DNA from: a bacterium SCSIO 12696
GTDB lineage: Bacteria; Pseudomonadota; Gammaproteobacteria; Pseudomonadales; Porticoccaceae
Length of the DNA: 64,000 nucleotides
Assembly: GCA_024397955.1 (NCBI GenBank)
Contig: CP073744.1
Coordinates: 2,236,001 to 2,300,000, forward strand
Reading direction: 5' to 3'
The position numbers were made by a program, and so were the translations under genes. Below are positions 52,183 to 61,846 of the stretch, piece after piece (the stretch's first letter is position 1; every line of letters starts with the position of its first letter). The notes beneath the pieces are model-generated. The model saw only the letters and a program-made list of their open reading frames with translations, was not told the origin of the DNA and did not search any database.

Positions 52183-52797
52183 GTGGGCAGTTTTGTCTGG
52201 CAAGATATATTCGCTACTGTCGCGACCTTGTTTTTCATCATGGATTCGCTGGGGGCGATTCCATTGGTGCTGTCGCTGTTAAAGCGCTTCGATGACAGCA
52301 AAAAGCGTCGCATCATCATTCGCGAGCTGCTGATCGCACTGGTTATCCTGGTCGGTATCTTGTTTGCCGGTAACAGTATTCTGGGTTTCCTGGGGCTGCA
52401 GCAACCCACTCTGAATATCGCCGGCGGAATACTGCTGTTTATCATCGCTATCCGAATGGTGTTTCCTCAACCCGCTCGGGAAGAGGAGAGTGCGGTAGAA
52501 GACCCTTTCATTGTGCCGCTGGCTATGCCGATGCTGGCGGGGCCTTCTGCCATTGCGGTGTTGTTGCTGTTGAGTAGCAATCAGCCGGAGCGCATTTGGG
52601 AGTGGACGACGGCACTGGTTATCGCCTGGGGTTTGACGGCAGCGGTGTTATTGGCGGCGCCTCTGTTGCTAAAAATACTGGGCAACCGCGGTTTACGGGC
52701 GGTGGAGCGGTTGATGGGTATGCTGCTGATTCTGATGTCTATCCAAATGTTGTTGAATGGTATTTCCCAGTATCTGGAAGGTTTGCCCAAAGGCTAA
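52183..52797 (+). CDS. MarC-family integral membrane protein
   Basis: A 204-residue protein with six predicted helices and the MarC/NAAT family start (TLFFIMDSLGAIPLVLSL), LNIAGGILLFIIAIRMVFP and PLAMPMLAGPSAI. Function of the family is not settled; early claims of antibiotic efflux were not confirmed. The start is GTG at 52183. Its end overlaps the convergent hemJ by 4 bp. Confidence 0.9.
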   Translation: MGSFVWQDIFATVATLFFIMDSLGAIPLVLSLLKRFDDSKKRRIIIRELLIALVILVGILFAGNSILGFLGLQQPTLNIAGGILLFIIAIRMVFPQPAREEESAVEDPFIVPLAMPMLAGPSAIAVLLLLSSNQPERIWEWTTALVIAWGLTAAVLLAAPLLLKILGNRGLRAVERLMGMLLILMSIQMLLNGISQYLEGLPKG

Positions 52798-53237
52798 AAC
52801 GGTTTTACCACCACCATGATGACGATGCCTATCAGCAACAGTACTGGCGCTTCGTTAAACCAGCGAAAGAACACGTGGCTGAGGTTGCAGTTGTCTTTTT
52901 GAAACTGCTTGAGAAAGTAATAGCAGCCTCCGTGGTAAGCCAGTAGCAGCCCAACCAGTGCCAGTTTGAGGTGCATCCAGCCCTGGCTCATGTAGCTGGG
53001 AATAGCCATCAGCAACAGCATCCCCAGTATCACCGACGCCACCATGGACGGCGTGGCGATACCTCGATAAAGCTTGCGCTCCATCACTTTAAAACGCTCC
53101 TGGCTAACTCGGTCTTCAGCGCTGGCGTGGTACACAAACAGCCTCGGCAAATAGAAGATAGCTGCCATCCAGCAGATAACCGCCACAATGTGAAATGCTT
53201 TGACCCACAAAAAGTGTTCAACTAACCAAGCGCTCAT
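52794..53237 (-). CDS. hemJ: Protoporphyrinogen oxidase HemJ
   Basis: A 147-residue, four-helix membrane protein that oxidises protoporphyrinogen IX to protoporphyrin IX in heme synthesis. Family-specific blocks are LWVKAFHIVAVICWMAAIFYLPRLFVYH (conserved His and Arg, in parts) and LKLALVGLLLAYHGG. Normal length. In Pseudomonas a hemJ gene also sits near the DUF6776-bactofilin-erpA block, consistent with this position. Confidence 0.92.
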   Translation of the reverse strand: MSAWLVEHFLWVKAFHIVAVICWMAAIFYLPRLFVYHASAEDRVSQERFKVMERKLYRGIATPSMVASVILGMLLLMAIPSYMSQGWMHLKLALVGLLLAYHGGCYYFLKQFQKDNCNLSHVFFRWFNEAPVLLLIGIVIMVVVKPF

Positions 53238-53263
53238 CGATTCAAATCATCCCCATGAAAGGG

Positions 53264-55030
53264 TTAGTGGTAGTAGTTTTCGACCTGTTCGCGGGTCAGT
53301 ACCCCTTGAACTTCTGACTGCAGAGGCGCCACGCGAGGGCGGCTGACATACACTGCCTCCACATTGGTCTGGCGCATCAACTGCAAGGCCTCCTGCAGTG
53401 TGGCGCGAGCGTGTATGGGTTTGAGTTCCCTATGCTCTCCAGGAATCTCCCCCAGCTGAATATCGGCATCCTCTTCCCACAGGGTGGCGTCATGTTCTTC
53501 CAGAAAATGGGCCAAATCCGCCGGGCGTATCAGTAATTTTGGCTCGCCAATGTCTTCCACCACCAGGCATTCGGGTTTCTCGGCGAGGATGTCTCGGGCT
53601 TGCTGCCGGGAAATAACATAGCTGCATGTGGCGTATTCGCGACACATCAAGCTGGTAACACCCGCTCGGCTTAACATCTGATAAACCGGGGATGAAAAGC
53701 GGTTGGGGTCGCGGCCCTGCAAAAACAGCCCTGGTTGCCCGGACAGCAAGCGAGCAGTAATTGACGCTACCACAATGGCCAGCATAGCGGGCATTACAAT
53801 ACTGTGGTTATAGGTCAGCTCCACCAGAGCCAACAATGCTGCCAGGGGCGCGTTGAGTACCGCGCCCATCATGGCACCCATACCCACCATGGCGTACAGG
53901 CCAACGGCGGACGCCTCCATGGGCATGATCATGGAGCCGACAATGCCCAGTGCGCCGCCAATGCAAGCACCGGAAACCAGGGTTGGGGAAATCACCCCGC
54001 CCGGTAATCCCAGGCTCACTACCGTCGATGCCACCAGCAACTTGCACAGCCCAATAGCGATTAACAGGCCGATACTGAGCTGCCCCAACAGCGCACTGCT
54101 GATGGTGTCGTACCCCAAGCCGAGTAACTGAGGCAGGGCAGCGCCGGCACAACCCACAACCACAGCGGCAATGGCAGCGCGCAGCAAAATCGGATACTTG
54201 TGCAGGCGCATACCCAGAACATGGAAACGCAGCATGCCTGCGGCAATGGTGCCAATCACCAAGGCACACAAAATCAGATAGGGCAGCTCCCAAAGGTTGG
54301 CCAGTTCCAGCGCGGGTACTAAAAATGCAGGGTCGTTGCCGTAGAAAATCCGGGACACTACTGTGCCGCCCACTGCAGCGAGAATGATGGGGATAAACCC
54401 GGCGATGGTGTACTCCATCAGCACCACTTCCATGGCAAAAATAACCCCGGCCAGCGGTGTATTGAACGAGGCGGCAATGGCGGCGGCGACTCCGCAACCA
54501 GCCAGTACGCGGAGGTTGTTGTTGGGCACTTTCATTTGCCGGCCAATAGCACTGGCACAAGCAGCCCCCAAGTGCACCGCCGGGCCTTCACGGCCCACCG
54601 GTGTGCCGCTGGACAGCAGCAGTGAACCACACACAAACTGCACCAATGCATTGCCACTGGGCAGCCGGCCCTGGTGCTGATGCACTCGATTAACCACATG
54701 GGCAACCCCGGTATCCCGGCGCCGTGGCTTTACAAAATGGCAGATGAGTCCCACCAGCAAAATGCCACAAAAGGGCATCAGGAAGTGGCTCAGAGTCGAC
54801 AGTTGTTCAAACGCCTCTGTACCGGAGCTGTCCAGCATGGCTTTGAGGGGAAGCTCAAATGAGGCCCGAAACAGTACCGCGATCAGGCCCGTTAACAGGC
54901 CACTGATGCACCCCATAATGGCCAATTGTGGCAGCGCATCGGTGTGCGCCAGGCGGTAGCGGAAGTCATCGACCCGGCGTCGTAAATACTGCCAAAGCGT
55001 GGATTCTTCCGTTGTCGGTGATTTTGACAT
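53264..55030 (-). CDS. ClC-type chloride channel/antiporter with C-terminal CBS region
   Basis: A 588-residue ClC protein. About 12-14 membrane helices over residues 30-440, including GREGPAVHLGAACAS, whose glutamate is the gating residue in ClC transporters, and LGLPGGVISPTLVSGA. The first selectivity motif GSGIP is not conserved (the position reads DTGVAHV), so ion preference is uncertain. The C-terminal cytoplasmic part (about 455-588) contains CBS-type halves (ATLQEALQLMRQTNVEAVYV). ATG 55030 chosen because the longer frame enters the promoter region of the divergent gene. Confidence 0.92.
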   Translation of the reverse strand: MSKSPTTEESTLWQYLRRRVDDFRYRLAHTDALPQLAIMGCISGLLTGLIAVLFRASFELPLKAMLDSSGTEAFEQLSTLSHFLMPFCGILLVGLICHFVKPRRRDTGVAHVVNRVHQHQGRLPSGNALVQFVCGSLLLSSGTPVGREGPAVHLGAACASAIGRQMKVPNNNLRVLAGCGVAAAIAASFNTPLAGVIFAMEVVLMEYTIAGFIPIILAAVGGTVVSRIFYGNDPAFLVPALELANLWELPYLILCALVIGTIAAGMLRFHVLGMRLHKYPILLRAAIAAVVVGCAGAALPQLLGLGYDTISSALLGQLSIGLLIAIGLCKLLVASTVVSLGLPGGVISPTLVSGACIGGALGIVGSMIMPMEASAVGLYAMVGMGAMMGAVLNAPLAALLALVELTYNHSIVMPAMLAIVVASITARLLSGQPGLFLQGRDPNRFSSPVYQMLSRAGVTSLMCREYATCSYVISRQQARDILAEKPECLVVEDIGEPKLLIRPADLAHFLEEHDATLWEEDADIQLGEIPGEHRELKPIHARATLQEALQLMRQTNVEAVYVSRPRVAPLQSEVQGVLTREQVENYYH

Positions 55031-55096
55031 AGGGCGTTGGGGCCGTTTGTTTCCTGTATTATACGCGCCTAATTGCTCATTCTGCTGGATATTGTG

Positions 55097-55834
55097 ATGT
55101 CTGACCAGGATCGCCTGGTGGTAACCCCCTACAATCCGCGACGTCGCCAACAAAAGTGGCTGTTGGCCATCGCCGGAGCGCTGCTGTGCCTGTTTGTGGG
55201 CTTATTGCTCGGCGGTCAATGGTTTGACCTGGAAATGATGGACAAGCGTGAGTTGGCAAGGGAATACAACCGCCTTCAAGACGATGTGGATGACCTCAAG
55301 CAGCAGCTGGCCACTGCTCAGCTCAATTCTCAAGTGGATGGCACCGCCCTGGAAACGGTACGCAAGGAGCTGTCTGACCTACAAGGCAAGCTGGCGGAGA
55401 GTCGTGAAGAGCTAAGGCTGTATCGCAATTTGCTGCAAAAAGAAGGCGTTGCTCAGGGCCTGATCATCAATGGTTTTGACCTGTATCGAAACAGTTCCGG
55501 TGAGTTGGAATACCAGCTGATTGTGCAACAGCGAGCGGGTAAGCTAAAAACCGTAAAGGTCACTGCCAAAGTGCAACTGTTGGGTAGTGCTGGCGGTGAA
55601 GACCAGAGCCTTTCGCTGGCCAAGCTGGATGCGGAGCAATCCGGTGATTTACTGCAAATGGAGTTTCGTTACTTTTACATTCATCAGGGCGTATTGCAGT
55701 TACCCGATGGTTTTGAGCCGCAAAACGTGTTGGTTCAGGTGTGGCCTTCAGGCCAGCCAAAGAAAACCGTGGAGCAAGAATTTCAATGGCCGCTGGAGGC
55801 CGAAGCTGTGGAGAACAAGCAACGTGAAAAATAA
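55097..55834 (+). CDS. DUF6776 family protein (single TM, coiled coil)
   Basis: A 245-residue protein with a short basic cytoplasmic N-terminus and one membrane helix (about 24-44). A coiled coil follows (about 55-118: LAREYNRLQDDVDDLKQQLA, LSDLQGKLAESREELRLYRN), then a beta-rich periplasmic domain (GLIINGFDLYRNSSGELEYQ). It matches the DUF6776 family, found next to bactofilin and erpA in Pseudomonas. Overlaps the bactofilin start by 11 bp. Envelope or cell-shape role inferred. Confidence 0.8.
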   Translation: MSDQDRLVVTPYNPRRRQQKWLLAIAGALLCLFVGLLLGGQWFDLEMMDKRELAREYNRLQDDVDDLKQQLATAQLNSQVDGTALETVRKELSDLQGKLAESREELRLYRNLLQKEGVAQGLIINGFDLYRNSSGELEYQLIVQQRAGKLKTVKVTAKVQLLGSAGGEDQSLSLAKLDAEQSGDLLQMEFRYFYIHQGVLQLPDGFEPQNVLVQVWPSGQPKKTVEQEFQWPLEAEAVENKQREK

Positions 55835-56258
55835 AAAATCAGCCGCAAATAACTTCAATAACGGTGCCACCACGCTGATTGCTGAGGGCACCGAAATTTC
55901 TGGGGAAATCCGTTTTTACGGCAATCTGGAGATTGAGGGCAAGGTCATCGGCAATGTGATTGCTATGGACGCTGACAAGTCACGGGTGCGAGTACTGCAA
56001 AGTGGTCAGGTGCAGGGTGAAATTCAGGCGCCTGCGGTGGTGGTCAATGGCCTGGTGGAAGGCGACTTGCAAGTGACCCAGTATCTGGAGCTGGCCGCCC
56101 GTGCGGTTGTGGATGGCAATGTGCATTACCGCCTGATCGAAGTGGAGAAAGGTGCCCAGGTAAACGGCAGTTTTATCCGTATGGCCAAGGAGGAGCAATC
56201 CTCTCGAGATAGGGATTCAGAGGACGCAGACGGTGCGTCTGCCCGGGTAGAAGTGTAG
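55824..56258 (+). CDS. Bactofilin (polymer-forming cytoskeletal protein)
   Basis: A 144-residue bactofilin with the right-handed beta-helix core: AEGTEISGEIRFYGNLEIEG, KVIGNV, GEIQAPAVVVNGLVEGDL, AVVDGNVHYRLIEVEKGAQV. A disordered, charged C-terminus follows. Bactofilins polymerise without nucleotide and localise peptidoglycan enzymes. The start is GTG at 55824 with GGAG upstream, inside the end of the DUF6776 gene. The 131 bp to erpA hold a possible promoter but nothing clear. Confidence 0.9.
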   Translation: MKNKKSAANNFNNGATTLIAEGTEISGEIRFYGNLEIEGKVIGNVIAMDADKSRVRVLQSGQVQGEIQAPAVVVNGLVEGDLQVTQYLELAARAVVDGNVHYRLIEVEKGAQVNGSFIRMAKEEQSSRDRDSEDADGASARVEV

Positions 56259-56389
56259 AATTGTAAAGATTGCGCTTGTGGCGCCACAGCACCCCTTTGA
56301 GTGGCGTGCTGAAATTGCTACAGTTAACCATTGGTGCCGCTAACAACCGGCGGCCCGGCTGTTGAATAGGTAGTACCAGTAGGTATTAG

Positions 56390-56743
56390 ATGTCTGAGAT
56401 CGAATCGTTTGTTCCCCCCACGGTGCAAGTTACGGAAAACGCTGTCACTAAGGTGAAAAACCTGGTCAGCGAAGAGGGCAATGACGCGTTAAAACTGAGG
56501 GTGTTTGTCACCGGTGGCGGTTGCTCCGGGTTTCAATATGGCTTCTCATTTGATGACGACGTTGCCGAAGACGATACTTTGATTGAGCAAAGTGGCATAT
56601 CCGTATTGGTGGATGCACTGAGCTACCAGTATCTGGTCGGTGCAACGGTGGACTACGAAGAGGGTCTGGCTGGCTCGCGCTTTGTGGTTACCAACCCCAA
56701 TGCATCCACCACTTGTGGTTGTGGCGCTTCCTTTTCTCTGTAG
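56390..56743 (+). CDS. erpA: Iron-sulfur cluster insertion protein ErpA
   Basis: A 117-residue A-type Fe-S carrier that delivers clusters to target proteins, including isoprenoid enzymes. The three cluster cysteines are present: one in [11 protein letters not shown] and two in the C-terminal CGCGASFS. Blocks [11 protein letters not shown] and [11 protein letters not shown] are typical. Normal length. The start ATG follows GTATTAG rather than a strong SD. Confidence 0.96.
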   Translation: MSEIESFVPPTVQVTENAVTKVKNLVSEEGNDALKLRVFVTGGGCSGFQYGFSFDDDVAEDDTLIEQSGISVLVDALSYQYLVGATVDYEEGLAGSRFVVTNPNASTTCGCGASFSL

Positions 56744-56752
56744 GGCAATGTG

Positions 56753-57244
56753 ATGAAGTCTGCTCTCTGTGCACTGCTGCTGTTGATGTCTCTGCCGCTG
56801 ATGGCGGGGGCGCAACCCCCAGTGGATGACAGTGTGCTGATCGATGAGCAAAGTCAAAAAGAAGTGCCCCCCGGCTACCTGGCTCGCCTGGAACTGAATA
56901 AGCCCGAAGAGGTGGAAGCGACCCTCCAGCGGGTGGAAGAAATTTACCTCTCTGGTCAACTGAACGCCGAGCAGCCGCCGGTCACGTTCATCATTCACGG
57001 TCCTGAAGCTCTGGTGTTCCTTGAAGAAAACTATGAGATGTATCAGGGCATTGTGGATCTGGCGAAAAAGCTTACCGAAGAGAAGGTGGTGGACATTCGC
57101 ATCTGCCGCAATCGTCTGAGGATAGAGGGCGCGAAAAAGAAACCATTGCAGTCCTTCGTGGGAACGGTTCGCTTTGGCCCTCGGGAAGAGCGTCGCCTGC
57201 GCAGAGCTGAAGACTACGAATACTTTTCCGCCGACAGCCAGTGA
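56753..57244 (+). CDS. Exported DsrE-like protein
   Basis: A 163-residue protein with signal peptide (1-20, ending AGAQPP). DsrE/DsrF-like fold features are PPVTFIIHGPEALVFLEENY, IVDLAKKLTEEKVVDIRICRN (with the family's candidate active-site cysteine), and a basic C-terminal tail (REERRLRRAED). DsrE relatives transfer sulfur, and periplasmic versions are uncharacterised. 9 bp after erpA. Overlaps polB by 4 bp (GTGA). Confidence 0.7.
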   Translation: MKSALCALLLLMSLPLMAGAQPPVDDSVLIDEQSQKEVPPGYLARLELNKPEEVEATLQRVEEIYLSGQLNAEQPPVTFIIHGPEALVFLEENYEMYQGIVDLAKKLTEEKVVDIRICRNRLRIEGAKKKPLQSFVGTVRFGPREERRLRRAEDYEYFSADSQ

Positions 57245-59646
57245 GTGCTGTCTCCAGCACTGATACACCGCCGCTAACGGCATCAGGCTTTTTGATAACC
57301 CGCGCCAGCTCTGATGTTGCAGGTAAGGCTCAGGTTCAGCTCTGGGTGGCCACTGATCGTGGCCCTGCCTTGCTTCGTTGCAACGACCAACGCCCCCTGT
57401 TTTTTATTGATTCCAGCCAACACAGCGATGCTGCATTGCTTTTGCAGCACAACCAGGTGATGGCAGAACTCAAGCAACTGCCCCTGAAAACCTATCACCA
57501 GAAACCGGTCTCTGCGGTTTACTGCGCCAGTCTGCAACACTTTTTTAACGCCAGAAGGGCCTTGCAACAACGGGGCCTGGAACTGTTGGAATCCGACTTT
57601 CGCCTTCAAGACCGCTACCTGATGGAGCGCTTTATCTGCGGTGGCTTGTGTTTTACCGGTAAGCCAGTGCAGCGCGCTGGCTATGTGGAGTACCAGAACT
57701 GCCAGATCAAAAGTGCAGACTACCAGCCAAAGCTGAGCGTGTTGTCACTGGATATCGAATGCGATATGGATGGCGAGCTGTTTTCCGTGGCCCTTTACGG
57801 CAACAGTGCTGCCCAGCCGGTATCGGAAGTTTTGATGATTGGCGAGCCGCAGCCGTGCCCGGGAGTCCAAATGCAGTGGTACCAGGACGAAACTGCTTTG
57901 TTGAATGGCTTGCTGGAGCGCATTCAGCAGCTGGACCCGGACGTATTTATTGGCTGGAACCTGGTGAATTTTGACTTCCGCACCTTGCTGGCCCGAGCAC
58001 AGCACTGCGGTGTGGCATTTGCCATTGGCCGCGGTGGCGCCTTGTCCCGCTGGCGAGATGCGAGGGACAGCAACCAAGGGTACATACACATTCCCGGCCG
58101 TGCCGCCGTAGACGGTATTGAAGCGCTGCGTTCGGCCACTTATTTGTTTAACAGCTTTTCCCTGGAAAACGTGGCCCAGGAGCTGCTGGGCCGAGGTAAG
58201 AAAGCCAAAGATGTGGACGATCGTATGGCGGAGATTCGCCATAATTTTCACCATGATAAACCCGCTTTGGCAGCCTACAACCTGGAAGATGCTCGCCTGG
58301 TGGTGGATATTTTCGAGTACACCCGCCTGCTGGATTACTTGGTGCTGCGCGCTCAACTCACTGGCCTGGAATTGGACCGGAGTGGTGGTTCGGTAGCGGC
58401 GTTTACCAACCTCTACCTGCCGCGCCTGCACCGCGCCGGTTATGTGGCTCCCAACCTGCCCGCAGATGGCGGCTTGGCGAGCCCTGGCGGTTATGTGATG
58501 AACTCCCAGCCTGGATTGTATCGCCATGTGTTGGTGCTGGATTTCAAAAGCCTGTACCCGTCGATTATTCGCACCTTCAAAGTTGATCCTTGGGGGTTGG
58601 TGGAAGGTTTGCTGGCGGCGGAAAAGGATGCTGACCAAGTGATTGAAGGTTTTCGCGGTGCCTGGTTTCATCGCCACAAACATTACTTGCCGGACATCAT
58701 TACCAGCCTATGGCAGCAGCGGGACCAGGCTAAAGCCGAAGGTGACCAGGCGAGATCCCAGGCGTTAAAAATTCTGATGAACTCTTTTTACGGGGTGCTC
58801 GGCTCCGGCGGTTGCCGCTTTTACGACACCCGTCTGGCCAGCTCCATCACCTTGCGCGGCCACCAAATTATGCAAACCACCGCCCAGTGGATAGAGGAAA
58901 AAGGCTATCGGGTGATTTATGGGGATACGGATTCCACCTTTGTGTGGTTGGAGCACTGCTCCAGCAACGAGCACGCGCAACAAGTTGGCAAAAAGCTCGC
59001 CGATACCATCAATACAAAATGGCGCTCAGAGTTGGCTGAAAAACACCGGCTGGACTGCCATTTGGAAATAGAGTTTGAAACCCACTTCAGCCGTTTTTTA
59101 ATGCCCACTATTCGAGGCTCCGAGGCTGGCAGTAAAAAACGCTACGCCGGCATGATCGAAACCGATCAGGGCGAAAAGCTGGTTTTTAAAGGCCTTGAAA
59201 CGGTGCGTACCGACTGGACGGATCTGGCCAAACAGTTTCAGGTGCAACTGTTTGAAAAGCTGTTCCACGACGCTGATCCCTGCGAGCTGATTCGTTGCAC
59301 GGTAAACGATACTCTACGGGGGAAATGCGACGGAGAATTAGTGTACCGCAAGCGTTTGCGCCGTCGTCTCGACCGCTACCAGAAAAATGTACCGCCTCAT
59401 GTGCGTGCTGCCCGTTTGGCCGACCAGAAAAATCAACAGCAAGGTAAGCCGTTGCGTTATCAGCGCAAAGGCTGGATCAATTACGTGATGACCGTTAACG
59501 GGCCAGAACCGGTGGAATACCTGACCAGCCCTATCGATTATCAGCACTACATTGATCGCCAGCTAAAGCCGGTTGCAGACGCCATACTGCCGTTTGCGGG
59601 TTTGGAATTTGAAAGTATTGTGAGTGCACAGATGGGGTTGCTGTAA
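57241..59646 (+). CDS. polB: DNA polymerase II
   Basis: An 801-residue family B polymerase for replication restart and translesion synthesis. In order: N-terminal domain; 3'-5' exonuclease motifs LSLDIECDMDGE near 169, IGWNLVNFDF and YNLEDARLV; polymerase motifs DFKSLYPSIIRT, KILMNSFYGVLG, and YGDTDSTFVW (catalytic aspartates) near 560. Slightly longer than E. coli PolB. The start is GTG at 57241, overlapping the preceding stop. No LexA box (CTGT-N8-ACAG) was seen just upstream, so SOS control is not evident. Confidence 0.95.
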   Translation: MSAVSSTDTPPLTASGFLITRASSDVAGKAQVQLWVATDRGPALLRCNDQRPLFFIDSSQHSDAALLLQHNQVMAELKQLPLKTYHQKPVSAVYCASLQHFFNARRALQQRGLELLESDFRLQDRYLMERFICGGLCFTGKPVQRAGYVEYQNCQIKSADYQPKLSVLSLDIECDMDGELFSVALYGNSAAQPVSEVLMIGEPQPCPGVQMQWYQDETALLNGLLERIQQLDPDVFIGWNLVNFDFRTLLARAQHCGVAFAIGRGGALSRWRDARDSNQGYIHIPGRAAVDGIEALRSATYLFNSFSLENVAQELLGRGKKAKDVDDRMAEIRHNFHHDKPALAAYNLEDARLVVDIFEYTRLLDYLVLRAQLTGLELDRSGGSVAAFTNLYLPRLHRAGYVAPNLPADGGLASPGGYVMNSQPGLYRHVLVLDFKSLYPSIIRTFKVDPWGLVEGLLAAEKDADQVIEGFRGAWFHRHKHYLPDIITSLWQQRDQAKAEGDQARSQALKILMNSFYGVLGSGGCRFYDTRLASSITLRGHQIMQTTAQWIEEKGYRVIYGDTDSTFVWLEHCSSNEHAQQVGKKLADTINTKWRSELAEKHRLDCHLEIEFETHFSRFLMPTIRGSEAGSKKRYAGMIETDQGEKLVFKGLETVRTDWTDLAKQFQVQLFEKLFHDADPCELIRCTVNDTLRGKCDGELVYRKRLRRRLDRYQKNVPPHVRAARLADQKNQQQGKPLRYQRKGWINYVMTVNGPEPVEYLTSPIDYQHYIDRQLKPVADAILPFAGLEFESIVSAQMGLL

Positions 59647-59684
59647 CAGTGGCCCTGTAACTTATACCCGTTGTGAAAATCGGA

Positions 59685-60710
59685 ATGATGAAAGCCTTAA
59701 GCCCTATAAAAAAACCTGTTGAAGTCCCATTAATCCGTGGCGTTTTTATCTGCGTGATTGTTGCCTTAGCAGCCTCGTTTATAGCAAACCACTACGGTGG
59801 CCCGGTGATGTTGTTTGCTCTGCTGCTGGGGATGGCGGTGAATTTTTTGGCGACGGATAAAGCCAGCGCTGCCGGTATCGACTTTTCAGCCAACGTTATT
59901 CTTAAAACCGGTGTGGCTCTATTGGGCGGACGAATCCTGTTTGAAGATATTTCCAGCCTGGGCTTATTGGGGGTGGCAGTGGTCGTCGCCTCCACGCTAG
60001 TCACTATTATGTTTGGCGCTCTGTTGGCCCGTTTGCTCAAGGTGCCCACCAATCTGGGTTTGCTGTCTGGCGGTGCGGTGGCCATTTGCGGGGTTTCCGC
60101 CACCATGACCTTGTCGACGGTAATGCCAAAAAATGAGCAGACCGAACGCTACATTGGCTTAACCGTGGTGATGGTGTCGGTGATTGGCTCTGTGGCGATG
60201 ATTAGTTACCCCATTGTGATGCAACAACTGCAACTGAGTCCCGCTGCTACGGGCTTTATTCTGGGGGCGTCTATTCATGATGTTTCTCATGTGGCTGGTG
60301 CCAGTTTCAGCATCTCCCCGGAGGTGGGACACACTGCCATGGTGGTCAAAATGCTGCGCGTTGCCATGTTGATACCCATTGCCTGGATGTTCTTTTGGTA
60401 TTTTCGAGGTAATGCTGCAGATGCGGGTAATGCAACAGCCACTGATCGCAGTGGCTTGCGCCTGCCGCTGTTTTTGATTGTTTTTGTGGTGCTTTGTTGT
60501 GTGAATAACTTTGGCTGGATTCCACAGCCAGTGGCTGCTGGAATGGAGGTGATTTCCCGATGGTGTTTTGTGATTGCGATTGTCGCCCTGGGAATCAAAA
60601 CGTCGTTTCAGGGGTTGGCGGGTATCGGTTGGCGGCCGGTATTATTGGTGATACTGCAAAGTTTGTTTTTGGGCTTTTTGGCGGTGTTCTGGGCTTTGTA
60701 TAGCTACTAA
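59685..60710 (+). CDS. YeiH-family putative sulfate exporter / membrane transporter
   Basis: A 341-residue protein with about ten helices and the YeiH (UPF0324) blocks MLFALLLGMAVNFLA, LKTGVALLGGRI, GLLSGGAVAICGVSATMTLS, GLTVVMVSVIGSVAMI and GASIHDVSHVAGA. The C-terminal half ends in a long hydrophobic helix. Sulfate or sulfonate export is the family's tentative role. ATG 59685 chosen; a GTG at 59673 is in frame. Its last codons overlap the convergent anmK by 4 bp. Confidence 0.88.
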   Translation: MMKALSPIKKPVEVPLIRGVFICVIVALAASFIANHYGGPVMLFALLLGMAVNFLATDKASAAGIDFSANVILKTGVALLGGRILFEDISSLGLLGVAVVVASTLVTIMFGALLARLLKVPTNLGLLSGGAVAICGVSATMTLSTVMPKNEQTERYIGLTVVMVSVIGSVAMISYPIVMQQLQLSPAATGFILGASIHDVSHVAGASFSISPEVGHTAMVVKMLRVAMLIPIAWMFFWYFRGNAADAGNATATDRSGLRLPLFLIVFVVLCCVNNFGWIPQPVAAGMEVISRWCFVIAIVALGIKTSFQGLAGIGWRPVLLVILQSLFLGFLAVFWALYSY

Positions 60711-61840
60711 CTAGAGTACACGCCGCCCAATATCACATCGCTTTTTGCGCCAGTTACTGCGGGTAGATTTCCGGATAGCTTTTCCAGTGTTCTTTTTGCC
60801 ATCCAGGCAAAAGCGACGCACTCCACCTGTTTGGGATCGATGCCCAGAATCGCGGTAGTCGCTAATTGGGCTGGGTGCAGCATGGCTTCCAGTCGTGCTG
60901 TGAGTTGACCATTAAATGCGCCGCCGCCACAGAGAAATACCTCGTTGACATTGCCGCAGTCTTTAATGGCGTCGGCTACGGTGCGCGCGGTAAATTCCAG
61001 CAGGGTGGCTTGTACGTCTTGCGCCGATAATTCCCGGCCAAGTTCTGCCAGTATTCGTTGTAGCCAGCTCAGGTTAAAGTCTTCCCGCCCAGTGCTTTTG
61101 GGGGTGGGGCGCTGCAAGTAGGGATGAGCCATAAAGCGCTTTAGCAGTTCCAATTGCACCTTGCCGCTGGCGGCCCATTGGCCGTTTTTGTCATAGGGCT
61201 GTTGTAGATGCAGCTGGCACCAGTCGTCCATCACCATATTGGCGGGGCCGGTGTCGTAGCCTACTGCCTCTTGCCCGGCTGGTAGCCAGGTAATATTGGC
61301 AATGCCCCCCAAATTAACTACCGCGCGGTTGCGTTGGGAGTGGCGAAACAGGGCGTTGTGCAAGGCTGGCGCCAGTGGTGCCCCGTGGCCGCCCGCGGCC
61401 ATATCCCGGCGACGAAAGTCTGCCACGGTGGTAACGCCGGTACGCTGGGCGATGATATTGGGGTCGCCAATTTGCAGGGTAAACGGGTGCGCTTCTCCGG
61501 GCTCTGGCGGCCGGTGGCGGATTGTCTGGCCGTGGCTGCCAATGGCTGTAACCTGTTCCGGTTGAACGCCAGCTTTGGCCATGATTTGTTGGGCGGTGGC
61601 GGCAAACAGCTCGCCAATCCAGTGGTCGGTGTGGCCCAGCAAGTCCACGTGATCGTCCCCGGGGGTTGATAACGCCAGAATATCCCGGCGCAAAGCGGGT
61701 GGGATGTCACTTTCAATGTGGGCGATGGTATTGGGCTGTGTGCCGCCGAGTTCAACCAGTACTGCGTCTACAGCGTCCACGCTGGTGCCTGACATCAGGC
61801 CAATAAACAGTTGTGTGGCCTCGGCAGAAGGGGAGGTCAT
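60707..61840 (-). CDS. anmK: Anhydro-N-acetylmuramic acid kinase AnmK
   Basis: A 377-residue ATP-dependent enzyme of murein recycling: hydrolyses and phosphorylates 1,6-anhydroMurNAc to MurNAc-6-P. Blocks are LFIGLMSGTSVDAVDAVLVE, GSHGQTIRHRP, QIGDPNIIAQRTGVTTVADFR, NLGGIANITWLP, GYDTGPANMVMDDW and CGGGAFN. ATG 61840. It follows the M23 peptidase gene by six bases in the direction of transcription, an order shared with Pseudomonas. Confidence 0.95.
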   Translation of the reverse strand: MTSPSAEATQLFIGLMSGTSVDAVDAVLVELGGTQPNTIAHIESDIPPALRRDILALSTPGDDHVDLLGHTDHWIGELFAATAQQIMAKAGVQPEQVTAIGSHGQTIRHRPPEPGEAHPFTLQIGDPNIIAQRTGVTTVADFRRRDMAAGGHGAPLAPALHNALFRHSQRNRAVVNLGGIANITWLPAGQEAVGYDTGPANMVMDDWCQLHLQQPYDKNGQWAASGKVQLELLKRFMAHPYLQRPTPKSTGREDFNLSWLQRILAELGRELSAQDVQATLLEFTARTVADAIKDCGNVNEVFLCGGGAFNGQLTARLEAMLHPAQLATTAILGIDPKQVECVAFAWMAKRTLEKLSGNLPAVTGAKSDVILGGVYSS

Positions 61841-61846
61841 TAGCAG

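Noticed and set aside
57150..57245. LexA box for SOS control of polB
   Set aside because: No CTGT-N8-ACAG match found near the start; polB is embedded behind a DsrE-like gene.
57745..58683. Long open frame on the minus strand opposite polB (about 312 codons)
   Set aside because: Antisense shadow of conserved polymerase coding sequence, no ribosome site, no family pattern.
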